Below are positions 23,155 through 32,395 of a stretch of DNA of 37,800 nucleotides, piece after piece; positions within the stretch are counted from its first letter, which is position 1, and each line of letters begins with the position of its first letter. The stretch spans positions 1 to 37,800 of the forward strand of contig CAYLHX010000013.1 of assembly GCA_964383675.1 (NCBI GenBank). Reading direction: 5' to 3'. This DNA comes from CAYLHX01 sp964383675 (lineage in GTDB: Bacteria > Patescibacteriota > Gracilibacteria > UBA1369 > LOWO2-01-FULL-3). The translations under genes were made by a program, and so were the position numbers. The notes under the pieces were generated by a model, which saw only the letters and a list, made by a program, of their open reading frames with translations, had not been told where the DNA came from and ran no database searches.

Positions 23155-23207
23155 CAGATAGCTATATTCCGCTAGCTGAATCGGATTTTTAGTTTTATCA
23201 TGTGTTC

Positions 23208-23762
23208 ATGAAAAAATGGAAAATTCTGGCCAGCAAGATCGCCTTCGACAACAAGTTTTTTACAATAGAAGAGGACAAGTGCCAAAAAAGTAACGACGAG
23301 ATTGTAGACAAATACTACACCATCAAAAGGCCCGATGCCGCCATTATTGCCGCCTTCACGGAAAAGAAGGAGCTGATTTTAATTCGACAATATCGCCATC
23401 CGGTAAAGGCAATCGACATTGAACTTCCGGCCGGCTATATCGAACCTACAGAATCAAACATGCTCGAAGCTGCCAAGAGAGAATTCTTGGAGGAAACCGG
23501 CTTTCAGGCCGAAAAGATGATTAAACTGCAAAAATGTCACGCCTCAGCGGGACTGATGGCCAACAATCTTCACTTCTTTCTGGGGCTAAATGCGCAAAAG
23601 ATCCAGGAACCAACCCTGGACGCCAATGAAGAGATTGAGGTGGTTATTACTCCCTGGCAAGAAGTGTCAAAGCTGATCCAAGCGGAAAAAATTCGTGACA
23701 TGGCCTCGGTTTTGGGTATCATCTTGGCGGAAAAATATTTGGAACAACAAAACAATGAGTAA
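23208..23762 (+). CDS. Nudix hydrolase, ADP-ribose pyrophosphatase type
   Basis: 184 residues from the ATG at 23208; a GTG at 23202 would add two residues. The Nudix box region reads ELPAGYIEPTES then AAKREFLEETGF, with the metal-binding REFLEE core. The spacing between the first Glu and the RE is one residue longer than the classical GX5EX7REUXEEXGU. The preceding IRQYRHPV and ELPAGYIEP blocks are typical of the ADP-sugar pyrophosphatase branch, so ADP-ribose or another nucleotide-sugar is the likely substrate. The stop lies 8 nt inside the downstream cysteine desulfurase gene, indicating coupling. Confidence 0.87.
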   Translation: MKKWKILASKIAFDNKFFTIEEDKCQKSNDEIVDKYYTIKRPDAAIIAAFTEKKELILIRQYRHPVKAIDIELPAGYIEPTESNMLEAAKREFLEETGFQAEKMIKLQKCHASAGLMANNLHFFLGLNAQKIQEPTLDANEEIEVVITPWQEVSKLIQAEKIRDMASVLGIILAEKYLEQQNNE

Positions 23763-24915
23763 AAGAGAAATATATCTGGACCACGCCTCCACCACTTACC
23801 TGAATGAGGAAGTTTTAAAAGCCATGCTCCCCTATTTCAGCGAGAAGTACGGCAACGCCGAGTCTCCACACATCAAGGGAAAAGAGGCCTTAATAGCCAT
23901 CGACGATGCGAAAGAAACAGTCGCTAAATATTTAAATTGCAAAAGCAGCGAACTCACCTTTACCGGCTCCGCAACCGAGGCTAACAATCTGGCAATCTTC
24001 GGCCTGGCCAAAGCTGCCCAAAAAACCTCTCACCAACCACTGCACATCATCACCTCCGCAATCGAACACTCTTCGATCCTGGCACCACTCGAAGAATTGC
24101 AAAAACAAGGCTTCCAAATAACATATCTCCCGGTTGATGATCAAGGCCTCATCAACCCGGCCGACCTTGAAAAGGCAATTCGCACCAACACAATTTTGGT
24201 CTCAATCATCTACGCCAACAACGAAATCGGCACCATTCAACCTATCTCGGAACTTGGAGCAATCTGCAAAAAACATCAAATCCCCTTCCACAGCGACTCC
24301 TGCCAGGCCGCCTGCGCTCTCCCCCTCGACACACAAATACTCAATGTAGACCTAATGACTCTTAACGGCAGCAAAATATACGGCCCCAAAGGCATCGGAC
24401 TACTCTATCATCGTCAAACCCTAAAACTCGAACCGCTAATCTATGGCGGCCAACAGCAAAAAGGCCTACGCTCGGGCACTCAAGACACACCCAGCATCGT
24501 AGGCTTCACTAAAGCTTTAGAACTGGCCCAAGAAAATTGTGAACGGGAAAAAGAGCGACTAAAAAAGCTTAAAAATCAGCTAATTGATGGCCTGCTTCAA
24601 AAAATCCCCAATACTTATTTAAACGGCCATCCGCAAAACCGTCTGGCCAACAATATCAATGTTACCTTTCAAGGAATTGATGCCAAACAGTTAATTCTTC
24701 ACCTGGACACTTTGGGAGTCTATGTCAGTAGCGGTTCAGCCTGCGGCGGCAAAAAAGATCAGCCTTCACACGTTCTTCAAGCAATCGGACTAAGTGAGTC
24801 GAACTTAAATTCCACCATTCGCATAAGTTTGGGCAAAAAAAATAGCCAAGCCGATATCGACTACTTACTGGAAATTTTGCCGCCCTTGATAGAGAAGCTA
24901 CGCGCTCAAAATTAA
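23755..24915 (+). CDS. Cysteine desulfurase (NifS/IscS family)
   Basis: 386 residues from the ATG at 23755, which gives MSKREIYLDHASTTYLNEEV, the standard N-terminus of the family. The PLP Lys is about residue 207 in LNGSKIYGPKGIGLLY, and the sulfur-carrying Cys is about residue 330 in VSSGSACGGK. ITSAIEHSSILAPLEEL and HSDSCQAACALP are further family blocks. It takes sulfur from cysteine for Fe-S clusters or tRNA thiolation. No IscU/SufU scaffold or MnmA gene is adjacent, so the acceptor is open. It overlaps the Nudix gene by 8 nt and abuts the convergent DUF2207 gene. Confidence 0.92.
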   Translation: MSKREIYLDHASTTYLNEEVLKAMLPYFSEKYGNAESPHIKGKEALIAIDDAKETVAKYLNCKSSELTFTGSATEANNLAIFGLAKAAQKTSHQPLHIITSAIEHSSILAPLEELQKQGFQITYLPVDDQGLINPADLEKAIRTNTILVSIIYANNEIGTIQPISELGAICKKHQIPFHSDSCQAACALPLDTQILNVDLMTLNGSKIYGPKGIGLLYHRQTLKLEPLIYGGQQQKGLRSGTQDTPSIVGFTKALELAQENCEREKERLKKLKNQLIDGLLQKIPNTYLNGHPQNRLANNINVTFQGIDAKQLILHLDTLGVYVSSGSACGGKKDQPSHVLQAIGLSESNLNSTIRISLGKKNSQADIDYLLEILPPLIEKLRAQN

Positions 24916-26943
24916 CTACCAGCTCGAACCGCCACCACCACCAAACCCTCCGCCGCTAAATCCGCCGGAAAAACCGGAACCTCCGGACCAGGAACTACTG
25001 CCACCACTACCTCCTCCCCAACTGCCACCACCCCAACTGGAGCCTCCCGAACCACCGGAGGAGACCTTTGGCGCAGGCGTGGAAACATAAGTACTCTCCG
25101 CCACCGACCTAAACACATACATGTCACGCATAAAACGCGTCATATTCATATCCGCTTCCCCAACGTACCAATCCGGCACACCTTTATAAAGCTTCTCAAA
25201 CTCATCACCCCAATGCTTCTCCACCTCCAAAGCCACCGCGTAAGGTAAATTTTGCTCAAACACACCTCGATATTCCTGAGGTGAAAAAAGCGCTTTAAGG
25301 CGATCCGCCTCAGCAGTCGCCAAAAACATTTTATGCCCCTGCACCTTCTCCCACATCTCCACACCGGCAACAGTCTTCTTTGGCATCTCAATACCAAAAC
25401 CAAACATCACCACCGCCAAAGCCGGCAAAGCGATCAAGTAATTATGAAACCCCTCGAAAACCAGAGTGACAAGCCCACCAATCCCCAGGAACATCACAAA
25501 ATAAATAATGGAACGTATCACATATTTGTCCCTCACCCGATCGGGATCCTCGGCAAAAAAACCACGATCAATCACCTGATCATACAGAGCACGCTTAATA
25601 CCTAACAAACTCTTAAAAAATTTGGCCTTCAAATCATTCAGTTCGACTTCCTTTTTCCTCTTAAAGATCGCTTTTAAAATTTCCAGCTCGTAAGGCAAAA
25701 GCTCCGGATCATCCTTAAACTCCTTTTCCTTAATAAAAATAAAATCCTTGGCCTTCTTCTTTTTAATCTTCAAATAACCTCTCACCGCCAGGTCAATGAT
25801 TGTTGCGGTTATGTCATGCAAATCGGCATTTTCATCAACCAAAACTCCCACCTCTCCCGGTCGCAAAGGCTTTAAACTTCCTTCAATTAAAGGAGCCTTA
25901 TAAAAAGGCATTATTGTTCCTCGCCCTTCGGGGTCTCTGCCACTTGTCCACCAATGCCAAAAAGCCAAAAACGCACCGACAAAAAAGATCAACCAGGGCA
26001 GATATAAGCGTAAAAACAAATACCATGGATGCTCAAACAAATAAAAAGTCACCGTATGGCTCTTCCCTGCTCCCAAATAAATATCCATCTCATCAGCCTG
26101 GTACTGCAAACCGGAATCAACCTTTATCTCATACAAACCCGGCGTAACCCTAAAACTCTGAGGAGTACCCTCATAAGTCAGCTCACCGTTGAGATAAATA
26201 TCGGAGTAAAAAATATTGGAATCAATCTTCAAAACTGCCGGACCGGCGACCAATTTATCTTCAAAGCCGGCTACAATGGTCATATCCTCACCGGCAGCTA
26301 GTGGTCGAGTGGATTTAAAATGGAACTCTCTATCCGAGACCACCGTGGCCTCACAATCCTGAAATGCCTCGCCAAAAGCCCCCGTATAGCAGGTGGCAAA
26401 CTTGGCATCCTGAGTTCCCCCTTCGGGAACAGTTACTTTAGCCTCCATCTGGCCGATTGTTACATTCCAAAAGTTACCGGCAATATTCCAGTACAACTCA
26501 TCGTAGGTGTCGAAAGAATTTACGACGCCCTCGGCCGTATAGTAGATATAGTACCAGTGTTCGCCGGAGATAGTCGCAGCCGGATCACCTATTCTCAACT
26601 CTTTGGAGTAATAATAATCAGTGTCTTCATAAATGTAAGGTCTTCCGTTTTCATCGGTTATTTTTTCCACATCAATAATAATGGACACTTCGTCAATATC
26701 TTCACCATAAATCAAAGGCAATTCTCTAATTACTCCATGCCTCTGATTGTCATGAAAGTCATACAAAACCTTCTCAAGCACCTTAATAGAGCCGTTTTCC
26801 AGCACCTGAATATCCACAAAAAACTGCTCAATCTCCTCATTATAGTTGGGCACAACAGGTGACAAAGCTGATGCACCAGCTATATTTAGCAACAATAGCG
26901 CAAAAGTGACACAAAACTTGGAGATGAGGTTAAAAAGCTTCAT
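24916..26943 (-). CDS. DUF2207 membrane protein with Gly/Ser/Trp-rich C-terminus
   Basis: 675 residues: signal peptide (about 1-26, ending AGASA), a large extracytoplasmic DUF2207-type region (about 35-300; YDFHDNQRHGVIRELPL is typical), a membrane helix about 308-328, a cytoplasmic part with TIIDLAVRGYLKIKKKK and a winged-helix-like look, two more helices about 478-515, and a low-complexity tail of Gly, Ser and Trp (about 625-675) ending GGGGGSSW. Such tails are usual in this family and may mediate surface or protein contacts. Function is unknown. The ATG has no Shine-Dalgarno sequence. Confidence 0.88.
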   Translation of the reverse strand: MKLFNLISKFCVTFALLLLNIAGASALSPVVPNYNEEIEQFFVDIQVLENGSIKVLEKVLYDFHDNQRHGVIRELPLIYGEDIDEVSIIIDVEKITDENGRPYIYEDTDYYYSKELRIGDPAATISGEHWYYIYYTAEGVVNSFDTYDELYWNIAGNFWNVTIGQMEAKVTVPEGGTQDAKFATCYTGAFGEAFQDCEATVVSDREFHFKSTRPLAAGEDMTIVAGFEDKLVAGPAVLKIDSNIFYSDIYLNGELTYEGTPQSFRVTPGLYEIKVDSGLQYQADEMDIYLGAGKSHTVTFYLFEHPWYLFLRLYLPWLIFFVGAFLAFWHWWTSGRDPEGRGTIMPFYKAPLIEGSLKPLRPGEVGVLVDENADLHDITATIIDLAVRGYLKIKKKKAKDFIFIKEKEFKDDPELLPYELEILKAIFKRKKEVELNDLKAKFFKSLLGIKRALYDQVIDRGFFAEDPDRVRDKYVIRSIIYFVMFLGIGGLVTLVFEGFHNYLIALPALAVVMFGFGIEMPKKTVAGVEMWEKVQGHKMFLATAEADRLKALFSPQEYRGVFEQNLPYAVALEVEKHWGDEFEKLYKGVPDWYVGEADMNMTRFMRDMYVFRSVAESTYVSTPAPKVSSGGSGGSSWGGGSWGGGSGGSSSWSGGSGFSGGFSGGGFGGGGGSSW

Positions 26944-27407
26944 TTAGAGAGCAATTTTAAAAGCTGTATAAGCAATTCTCAGTACAAATAATAATCTATC
27001 ATCCAAGTCCAAATATGCCAATGCCTAAACCATAAGCATTAAACACCGTTGCACAATTTTTTTACTCGCCCAAATAGCTAAGTCCTTAGCCTAAAAAACC
27101 CTGCTTCCAATTAACCGATTTTTAGAACCAAAAAATTAACTGATTTTAAACCACGAAACACTGGCCCAAACACTGTCAACGTCATTGTCACAAATGATCT
27201 TTCCATCCAAAATATCATCTGATATTATTTAAAGCACCCACTAGATGTTGTATGTCTCCATAAGAGTGCAGCACTAGATATAGGAATCCTCATTCTTATG
27301 GGAAATCTCAAACTTTAAGGGCCCTACCCGGGTCTTTCAGATCGTTAATTCGATCACCACATAAAATTTAAAGATGAAAATCCTTATTTATTAACTCTCA
27401 TTCCATT
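26944..27407. other. 464-bp intergenic region upstream of the ribonucleotide reductase
   Basis: No gene is visible. It carries the upstream regions of the DUF2207 gene (minus) and of nrdJ (plus), a weak promoter candidate TTTCCA-N17-TATTAT (27200-27228), the two NrdR-like boxes listed separately, and GC-rich palindromic GGGCCC and ACCCGGGT at about 27320-27334. I found no B12-box, so an adenosylcobalamin riboswitch is not supported. Confidence 0.5.
27238..27286 (+). promoter_or_regulatory. Putative NrdR operator pair
   Basis: CACTAGATGTTGTAT (27239-27253) and CACTAGATATAG (27272-27283) share CACTAGAT and are 33 bp apart, about three helical turns. Both resemble NrdR boxes (consensus close to ACACTATATATAGTGT), which occur in pairs upstream of ribonucleotide reductase genes. 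The 3' halves are imperfect. NrdR itself is not in the window. Confidence 0.5.
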
Positions 27408-29744
27408 ATGTCTCCCATCAAAAAAATCAAAAAAAGAAACGGCGAAATATCCGATTTCGAACAACCCAAAATCACCGAAGCCATCTGGAAAGCGGCAAAA
27501 TCCGTGGGTGGTCACAACAAAGAAATGGCCGAACAGATCTCTAATCAAGTAACGGCGGTTTTGGAGGTATTTTTTAAAGATGAGAGCAACGTTCCAAGCG
27601 TGGAGCAGATTCAAGATCTGGTTGAAAAGATTCTAATTGAAGGAGGACATGCCAAAACAGCTAAAGCCTTTATCCTTTACCGTCAGGAACATAAAAACAT
27701 CAGACAAACTCAGGAGACAATTTTAAATGGAAAAACGACAAAACTACCTTTCAGTATAAATGCTTTAAAAGTATTGGCCGGACGCTATCTGCAAAGAGGT
27801 GATGACGGCGAGGTTGCTGAGACTCCGGAAGGAATGTTCGACCGTGTAGCGGCCGCTCTGGCCAGCGTGGAAAAAGACTATGGTAAATCCGAAACCGCAA
27901 TCAAAGAATACACCGAGCAGTTCAAGGAAGCTCTATATAATTTTGAATTCATCCCGGCCGGCAGAACTTTGGCCAATGCCGGAGGAAAAACCCGCTTAGT
28001 AGCCAACTGCATCGTTCTGCACTTCAAAGACAGCATGGACGGTATTTTTTCCACCTTACATAACGCAGCTCTCTTACAACAGGCAGGATCAGGGCTGGGC
28101 TTTGCCTGGCACCTTCTAAGACCGGCAGGACTTAGAACTCACAAAACTCAAGGATTAGCTTCAGGACCGGTATCTTTCCTACGCGCCTACAACGAAGCCT
28201 TTGGTGTCATTAAACAACAAGGACGTCACGGGGCCAACATGGGTGTGATGAGAGTCGATCATCCGGATATTCTGGAATTCATCGAGGCAAAATGGGAAGA
28301 AGGCTCCCTGGTAAACTTCAATATCTCCGTCGCCCTTACCGATGAATTCATGAAACAGGTAAAAGAAAATTCAAAAGAACCTTGGCTATGTGAATGGGAA
28401 GGACAAAAGATAAAACCGAGAACCGTCATCAGAAATAAACGTGGAGCTTTCGTTAAAGCCATCGACGAAACTATGACCGCCTCCGAACTAATGGACAAAA
28501 TAATCAATGCCGCCTGGAGAAACGGTGAACCCGGGGTGCTATTCCCCGACGCTGCCAACCGCACCAATCCGGTTCCAAAACTTGGTAGACTGGAAGCCAC
28601 TAACCCTTGTGGCGAACAATGGCTGCATGATGGTGATGTTTGTAACTTGGGCTCCATTAACCTGGCAAAATTCGTGAAAAACGGAGAAGTAGATGAAAAG
28701 CACCTGCGTCACACCACCGAAGTTGCCGTTAGAATGCTTGATAATGTAATTGATCTTTCCGACTTCCCGGTAGAGAAGGTAAACACCACCTTCAGCAACA
28801 ATCGCCGAATAGGACTTGGGATCATGGGCTTTGCCGATATGCTTTATCAACTCCGTATTCCTTACAACTCCGAAGAAGGCTTTAAAACAGCGGAAAAGGT
28901 AATGAAACTGGTCAATGATGCCGCTCACGAATGTTCTCAAAAAATCGCCGAAGAAAAAGGCAACTTCCCAAACTGGGAGATTAGTATCTACGGCCCGGAA
29001 GGACAAAACGTAAAACACAGAAATTCAGCCCTAACCACAGTAGCTCCTACCGGATCAATATCCATGCTACTGGATTGCAGCTCCGGTATCGAACCTTTCT
29101 TCGCTCTGGCATACTACAAAGAGGTTATGAGCGGACAAAAGCTGATGTATGTAAATCCTTACCTTGAAGAGGAGCTAAAACGTCAAAATATCTACAGAGA
29201 TGATATCGTTGAGGAAATCGAAAAAACCGGAACCATTCAACATATCAAAGAAATTCCGGAAGAAACCCGCAGAGTATTTGTAACCGCAATGGACATCAGC
29301 GCCGAAGATCACACCAAAATGCAAGCGGCCTTCCAAAAACACGTAGACAACTCCATCTCAAAAACCATCAACTTCCCCTACTCCGCAACTCGCGAAGATG
29401 TGAAACAAGGCTACTTGAGGGCCTGGGAACTTGGATTAAAGGGATGTACCGTATATCGTGACGGCAGTCGTCAGGAACAGGTACTAAACCTTAACAAAGA
29501 AGAAAAAAAAGAGGAAAAAGCTGAAACACCGATGCAAAGCGCAATCGAAGTCGAAGCCGCTGCCAGTAATTTTGAAGAGGTTGCTCCCCCACCGGTTGTA
29601 GAACATGAAGAGCGCGAACATGTCTCCATGAACAAGAAGGAGATTATCCATAGCAAAAAATGTCCGGAGTGCTCTTCAACCATCCAGGTTGCCGAAGGTT
29701 GCATGCTCTGTTTAAGCTGCGGTTTCTCTGTATGCTCTATCTAA
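27408..29744 (+). CDS. nrdJ: Adenosylcobalamin-dependent ribonucleoside-diphosphate reductase (class II)
   Basis: 778 residues. An N-terminal ATP-cone (about 3-95; KKRNGEISDFEQPKITEAIW) precedes the catalytic barrel. Cys about 201 (VANCIVLHF) and Cys about 412 (GDVCNLGSINL) form the redox pair; NPCGEQ about 399-404 carries the thiyl-radical Cys and catalytic Glu. APTGSISMLLDCSSGIEP fits class II. The C-terminus has CPEC then CMLCLSCGFSVC, a zinc-ribbon-like tail including candidate electron-shuttle cysteines. It makes deoxyribonucleotides using a B12 radical, so the cell must import or salvage cobalamin. A linker (about 695-745) is rich in Glu, Ala and Val. Confidence 0.94.
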   Translation: MSPIKKIKKRNGEISDFEQPKITEAIWKAAKSVGGHNKEMAEQISNQVTAVLEVFFKDESNVPSVEQIQDLVEKILIEGGHAKTAKAFILYRQEHKNIRQTQETILNGKTTKLPFSINALKVLAGRYLQRGDDGEVAETPEGMFDRVAAALASVEKDYGKSETAIKEYTEQFKEALYNFEFIPAGRTLANAGGKTRLVANCIVLHFKDSMDGIFSTLHNAALLQQAGSGLGFAWHLLRPAGLRTHKTQGLASGPVSFLRAYNEAFGVIKQQGRHGANMGVMRVDHPDILEFIEAKWEEGSLVNFNISVALTDEFMKQVKENSKEPWLCEWEGQKIKPRTVIRNKRGAFVKAIDETMTASELMDKIINAAWRNGEPGVLFPDAANRTNPVPKLGRLEATNPCGEQWLHDGDVCNLGSINLAKFVKNGEVDEKHLRHTTEVAVRMLDNVIDLSDFPVEKVNTTFSNNRRIGLGIMGFADMLYQLRIPYNSEEGFKTAEKVMKLVNDAAHECSQKIAEEKGNFPNWEISIYGPEGQNVKHRNSALTTVAPTGSISMLLDCSSGIEPFFALAYYKEVMSGQKLMYVNPYLEEELKRQNIYRDDIVEEIEKTGTIQHIKEIPEETRRVFVTAMDISAEDHTKMQAAFQKHVDNSISKTINFPYSATREDVKQGYLRAWELGLKGCTVYRDGSRQEQVLNLNKEEKKEEKAETPMQSAIEVEAAASNFEEVAPPPVVEHEEREHVSMNKKEIIHSKKCPECSSTIQVAEGCMLCLSCGFSVCSI

Positions 29745-29763
29745 AGGAATTGCAAAGAACCTA

Positions 29764-29792
29764 TTGCCAAAATGGGCAAAATGTATTAGAAT
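29764..29792 (+). promoter_or_regulatory. Promoter of the large charged protein gene
   Basis: TTGCCA (29764-29769), a 17-bp spacer and TAGAAT (29787-29792). The TTGCC/GGCAA inverted repeat at 29764-29779 overlaps the -35 box. Expected start near 29799, leaving about 24 nt before the GTG at 29823. Confidence 0.6.
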
Positions 29793-29822
29793 TCACCCTC
29801 TAATTGTTCTAACCCCATTCCA

Positions 29823-32375
29823 GTGGCAATAAATGTCGCGGCAGAACAACCAGATGTTGTTGAAAATTTGCACGAGGATTTAAAAAACGAAGACTCCCAC
29901 GAGAAAAATCAAGACAAGGTAGATCTAAGTAAATTATCAAGCAAAGAAGTCAACGACCTGGAAGAAGGTAAGATCACCTTCCGACAGATTGCTCGTGAGC
30001 GTAATCAGAAAGCTCAGGCAGCCGAAGCTGAATTAGGCAAACTTGCAACCGCCACCGCAGAACAGAACAACATCATCGATCTTCGCGAATACAAAGAGTT
30101 GAAGAAGCAGATTGAAGATACCCAAAGTGCCGACAAAATGGATGACATTTTGGACTACATTCGCGACCTTCCCGATAAAAAAGAGAAGCAAAAGCAACAG
30201 GAGGCCGACGAAGCTCAGGAAGTTCCCCTCGACCATCCAAAACTGGAAGAACAAGTTCAAAAGTTTGAAAAGATCTGTGAAGACAACAAGAATGTTATCG
30301 GTTTAAAGCAAGTGCCCGGATTTAAGAAGTGGATCAAGGAGGAACTGAAAAAGAAGCCCACCATCGGCTACGCCAAAGAATTGGTAAAAAGGCTGGAAGG
30401 AAAACAGGTTCAAGATCGTGGCGGGCTGGCTCCAAGACGCGAAGAGTTTAAAACCCTCGAACGACTGTTCCAAAAATACGGAATCAACAGTCCTCTCGAA
30501 TCAAACTACATCAAGCAGGAAGGTTTAAGTGAACGACAAGAATTCCGCCGCAACGCCGAACAGCTTGAAGATCACCTTGAGAAGGTTCGAGACACCGGAT
30601 TCTACTCAAAAGAGGCTATCGGAAAAACCATGCAGGAGATGCTTAAACAAGACTCTCCGTCAGCGCAAAAAAGCTTCTTAAACAACGCCAAGAATATTGC
30701 CAGAAGCGAATCTCAAGGGTTCACCTATCTTGATAGTCGTATGAGCGTGGCCGGAGTCTCCATGCGTAAAATGAGCTCCAAGTCTAAGGACAGCTATCAA
30801 AGCTACTATAAAAATCTAACTCTTCAGGAAAGACGAGAAAATCTACCCAACTGGGAAAAACTGGTTGAGAATGAAGAAGCTTTGGCAAAACATGTACCTA
30901 ATAACACTGTTTACAGCCTATACGGCGTGGAACCACTGGAAAAAATCTATGCCAATGACCAAGAGAATTTAAAAGTCGCTCTACAAAGTTTCGGGAATCT
31001 GGACTTCATGCAAAAAGTGCAAGCTCTGAAAGAGCACAAAAAACTGGTTGAAAAAGCCGGAAGCAAAGAGGAGCTGCAAAAAGAGTTAACCCTAAAAGCC
31101 GCTCAAACCAGCATTGATGAAGCGGCACGCAAACACATTATTTCCGCCAGCACCCAAAAAAAATATAAAGAATGGTTTGGCAAAGAAGAGAATTTTAAAA
31201 ATCCAAAGACCAAACAAACCGGAGATTTGGGCGAAATGAAAAAAGCTTACGAGATTTTAACCAGTTCAACCCCTGACGCAAAAGCCAAAAACATTATCGC
31301 TTATCAAATTAAGCGAGATCGTTTTGTTAAAGAATTGAAAGATTTTAAAGTCATCAATCCGGACATGAAGGAGGAAGAGCTACAAAAATGGCAAGATAAA
31401 TACGACAAGGCCGGATGGACCGACAGGAAAAAAGTCTACAAAGAAATGATCAAAGAAAAAGAGAAAGAGGAGAAAGCCCAAGAAAAGAAAAAAGAGGCCG
31501 AAAAAGCCGCCGACATCAGCGAAGATGACAAAGAGAAGATCAAAACCATGGAAGTTCCCGAGAGGGCGGAGGCAATCCGTTCGGCAATCGAACTCATCAA
31601 TGAAGACCAAGCCGCCGAAGCTTTAAAGGTGCTTCTAGCCTACAACGATGAACATCCTGATGATCCGGATATTGTATTCTGGATGGAAGTTGCCATGAAG
31701 CGCATCAAAGAATTCGGTAGCGGCAAGAAGCTGGAAAAAACTCAAGAAAAGATCATTGAAGAGGAGGTTAAAAATGTTGTTTCCACCGATGAAGGCATCA
31801 AGGACAGTATTGAAGAAGAAAACATCTTAAATTTGAACCTGCAAGGAGTGCGTCAGAGCGAGGACCGCCTGAAGAGTAAAACCGCACAAGAAAGAGCCAA
31901 AAAGGACATGGCCGCCAAATCCACCTCCGGTAATCTGGAAGATGAACTGAAAGAGGAATTCTACGAGCAAACCGATAGTGAACACGTTATAGACATGGAA
32001 GAGGATACCGGTGAAGAGCTTACCCGCGTTGACTTCAGCGATACCGCCTATACCGACAACGAAAGGCAAGAGCTAAAGGAGGCCACACGTGAAAAAACCA
32101 GCAGATTACACAAAAAAGAGGGCTTCACTCACGCAAAACTTGTGGATAAAACCGGTCACGAAATCACCTCGGATGAGGCCGAAGTCCATCAAGCCAAAAA
32201 TCTTGAAGCTCTGGAAGAACAAATCGCCGAAAAGGCCCTGGATAAAGCGCAGGCAAAAACTGAAGGCGGTCTGGGTGGAAAAGTATACGACTTAAGTGCT
32301 AGAATAGCAGCAAAGCGAAAAGCGCGCGATATTATCGATGACGAAACCAATCGCATAGATAAGCTTGCCGCCTAA
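29823..32375 (+). CDS. Large charged coiled-coil protein of unknown function
   Basis: 850 residues starting at GTG. It is extremely rich in Glu, Lys, Gln and Asp, with long stretches of predicted helix or coiled coil (about 30-200 and 535-570). A possible TPR-like pair occurs about 583-635 (RAEAIRSAIELINEDQAAEA, then LKVLLAYNDEHPDDPDIVFW). There is no signal peptide, membrane helix or known catalytic motif, so it is probably cytoplasmic and structural or scaffold-like. It lies 20 nt before a methyltransferase-like gene. The family is not recognised; it may be lineage-specific. Confidence 0.75.
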   Translation: MAINVAAEQPDVVENLHEDLKNEDSHEKNQDKVDLSKLSSKEVNDLEEGKITFRQIARERNQKAQAAEAELGKLATATAEQNNIIDLREYKELKKQIEDTQSADKMDDILDYIRDLPDKKEKQKQQEADEAQEVPLDHPKLEEQVQKFEKICEDNKNVIGLKQVPGFKKWIKEELKKKPTIGYAKELVKRLEGKQVQDRGGLAPRREEFKTLERLFQKYGINSPLESNYIKQEGLSERQEFRRNAEQLEDHLEKVRDTGFYSKEAIGKTMQEMLKQDSPSAQKSFLNNAKNIARSESQGFTYLDSRMSVAGVSMRKMSSKSKDSYQSYYKNLTLQERRENLPNWEKLVENEEALAKHVPNNTVYSLYGVEPLEKIYANDQENLKVALQSFGNLDFMQKVQALKEHKKLVEKAGSKEELQKELTLKAAQTSIDEAARKHIISASTQKKYKEWFGKEENFKNPKTKQTGDLGEMKKAYEILTSSTPDAKAKNIIAYQIKRDRFVKELKDFKVINPDMKEEELQKWQDKYDKAGWTDRKKVYKEMIKEKEKEEKAQEKKKEAEKAADISEDDKEKIKTMEVPERAEAIRSAIELINEDQAAEALKVLLAYNDEHPDDPDIVFWMEVAMKRIKEFGSGKKLEKTQEKIIEEEVKNVVSTDEGIKDSIEEENILNLNLQGVRQSEDRLKSKTAQERAKKDMAAKSTSGNLEDELKEEFYEQTDSEHVIDMEEDTGEELTRVDFSDTAYTDNERQELKEATREKTSRLHKKEGFTHAKLVDKTGHEITSDEAEVHQAKNLEALEEQIAEKALDKAQAKTEGGLGGKVYDLSARIAAKRKARDIIDDETNRIDKLAA

Positions 32376-32395
32376 CAATTTCAGCTTAAACAGAC

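Noticed and set aside
20870..23160. Integron attC cassettes, retron, diversity-generating retroelement or group I/II intron
   Set aside because: No integrase or reverse transcriptase is present, no attC core sites (GTTRRRY/RYYYAAC) or template/variable repeats, and no group I P7 or group II domain V-like sequence was recognised.
20870..23160. tmRNA or CRISPR-like array
   Set aside because: No tRNA-like ends or resume peptide, and no short regularly spaced direct repeats; the related blocks occur only twice, at wide separation.
26944..27407. Adenosylcobalamin riboswitch upstream of the B12-dependent reductase
   Set aside because: No B12-box or matching core is visible in the 464 bp; two NrdR-like boxes explain the region better.
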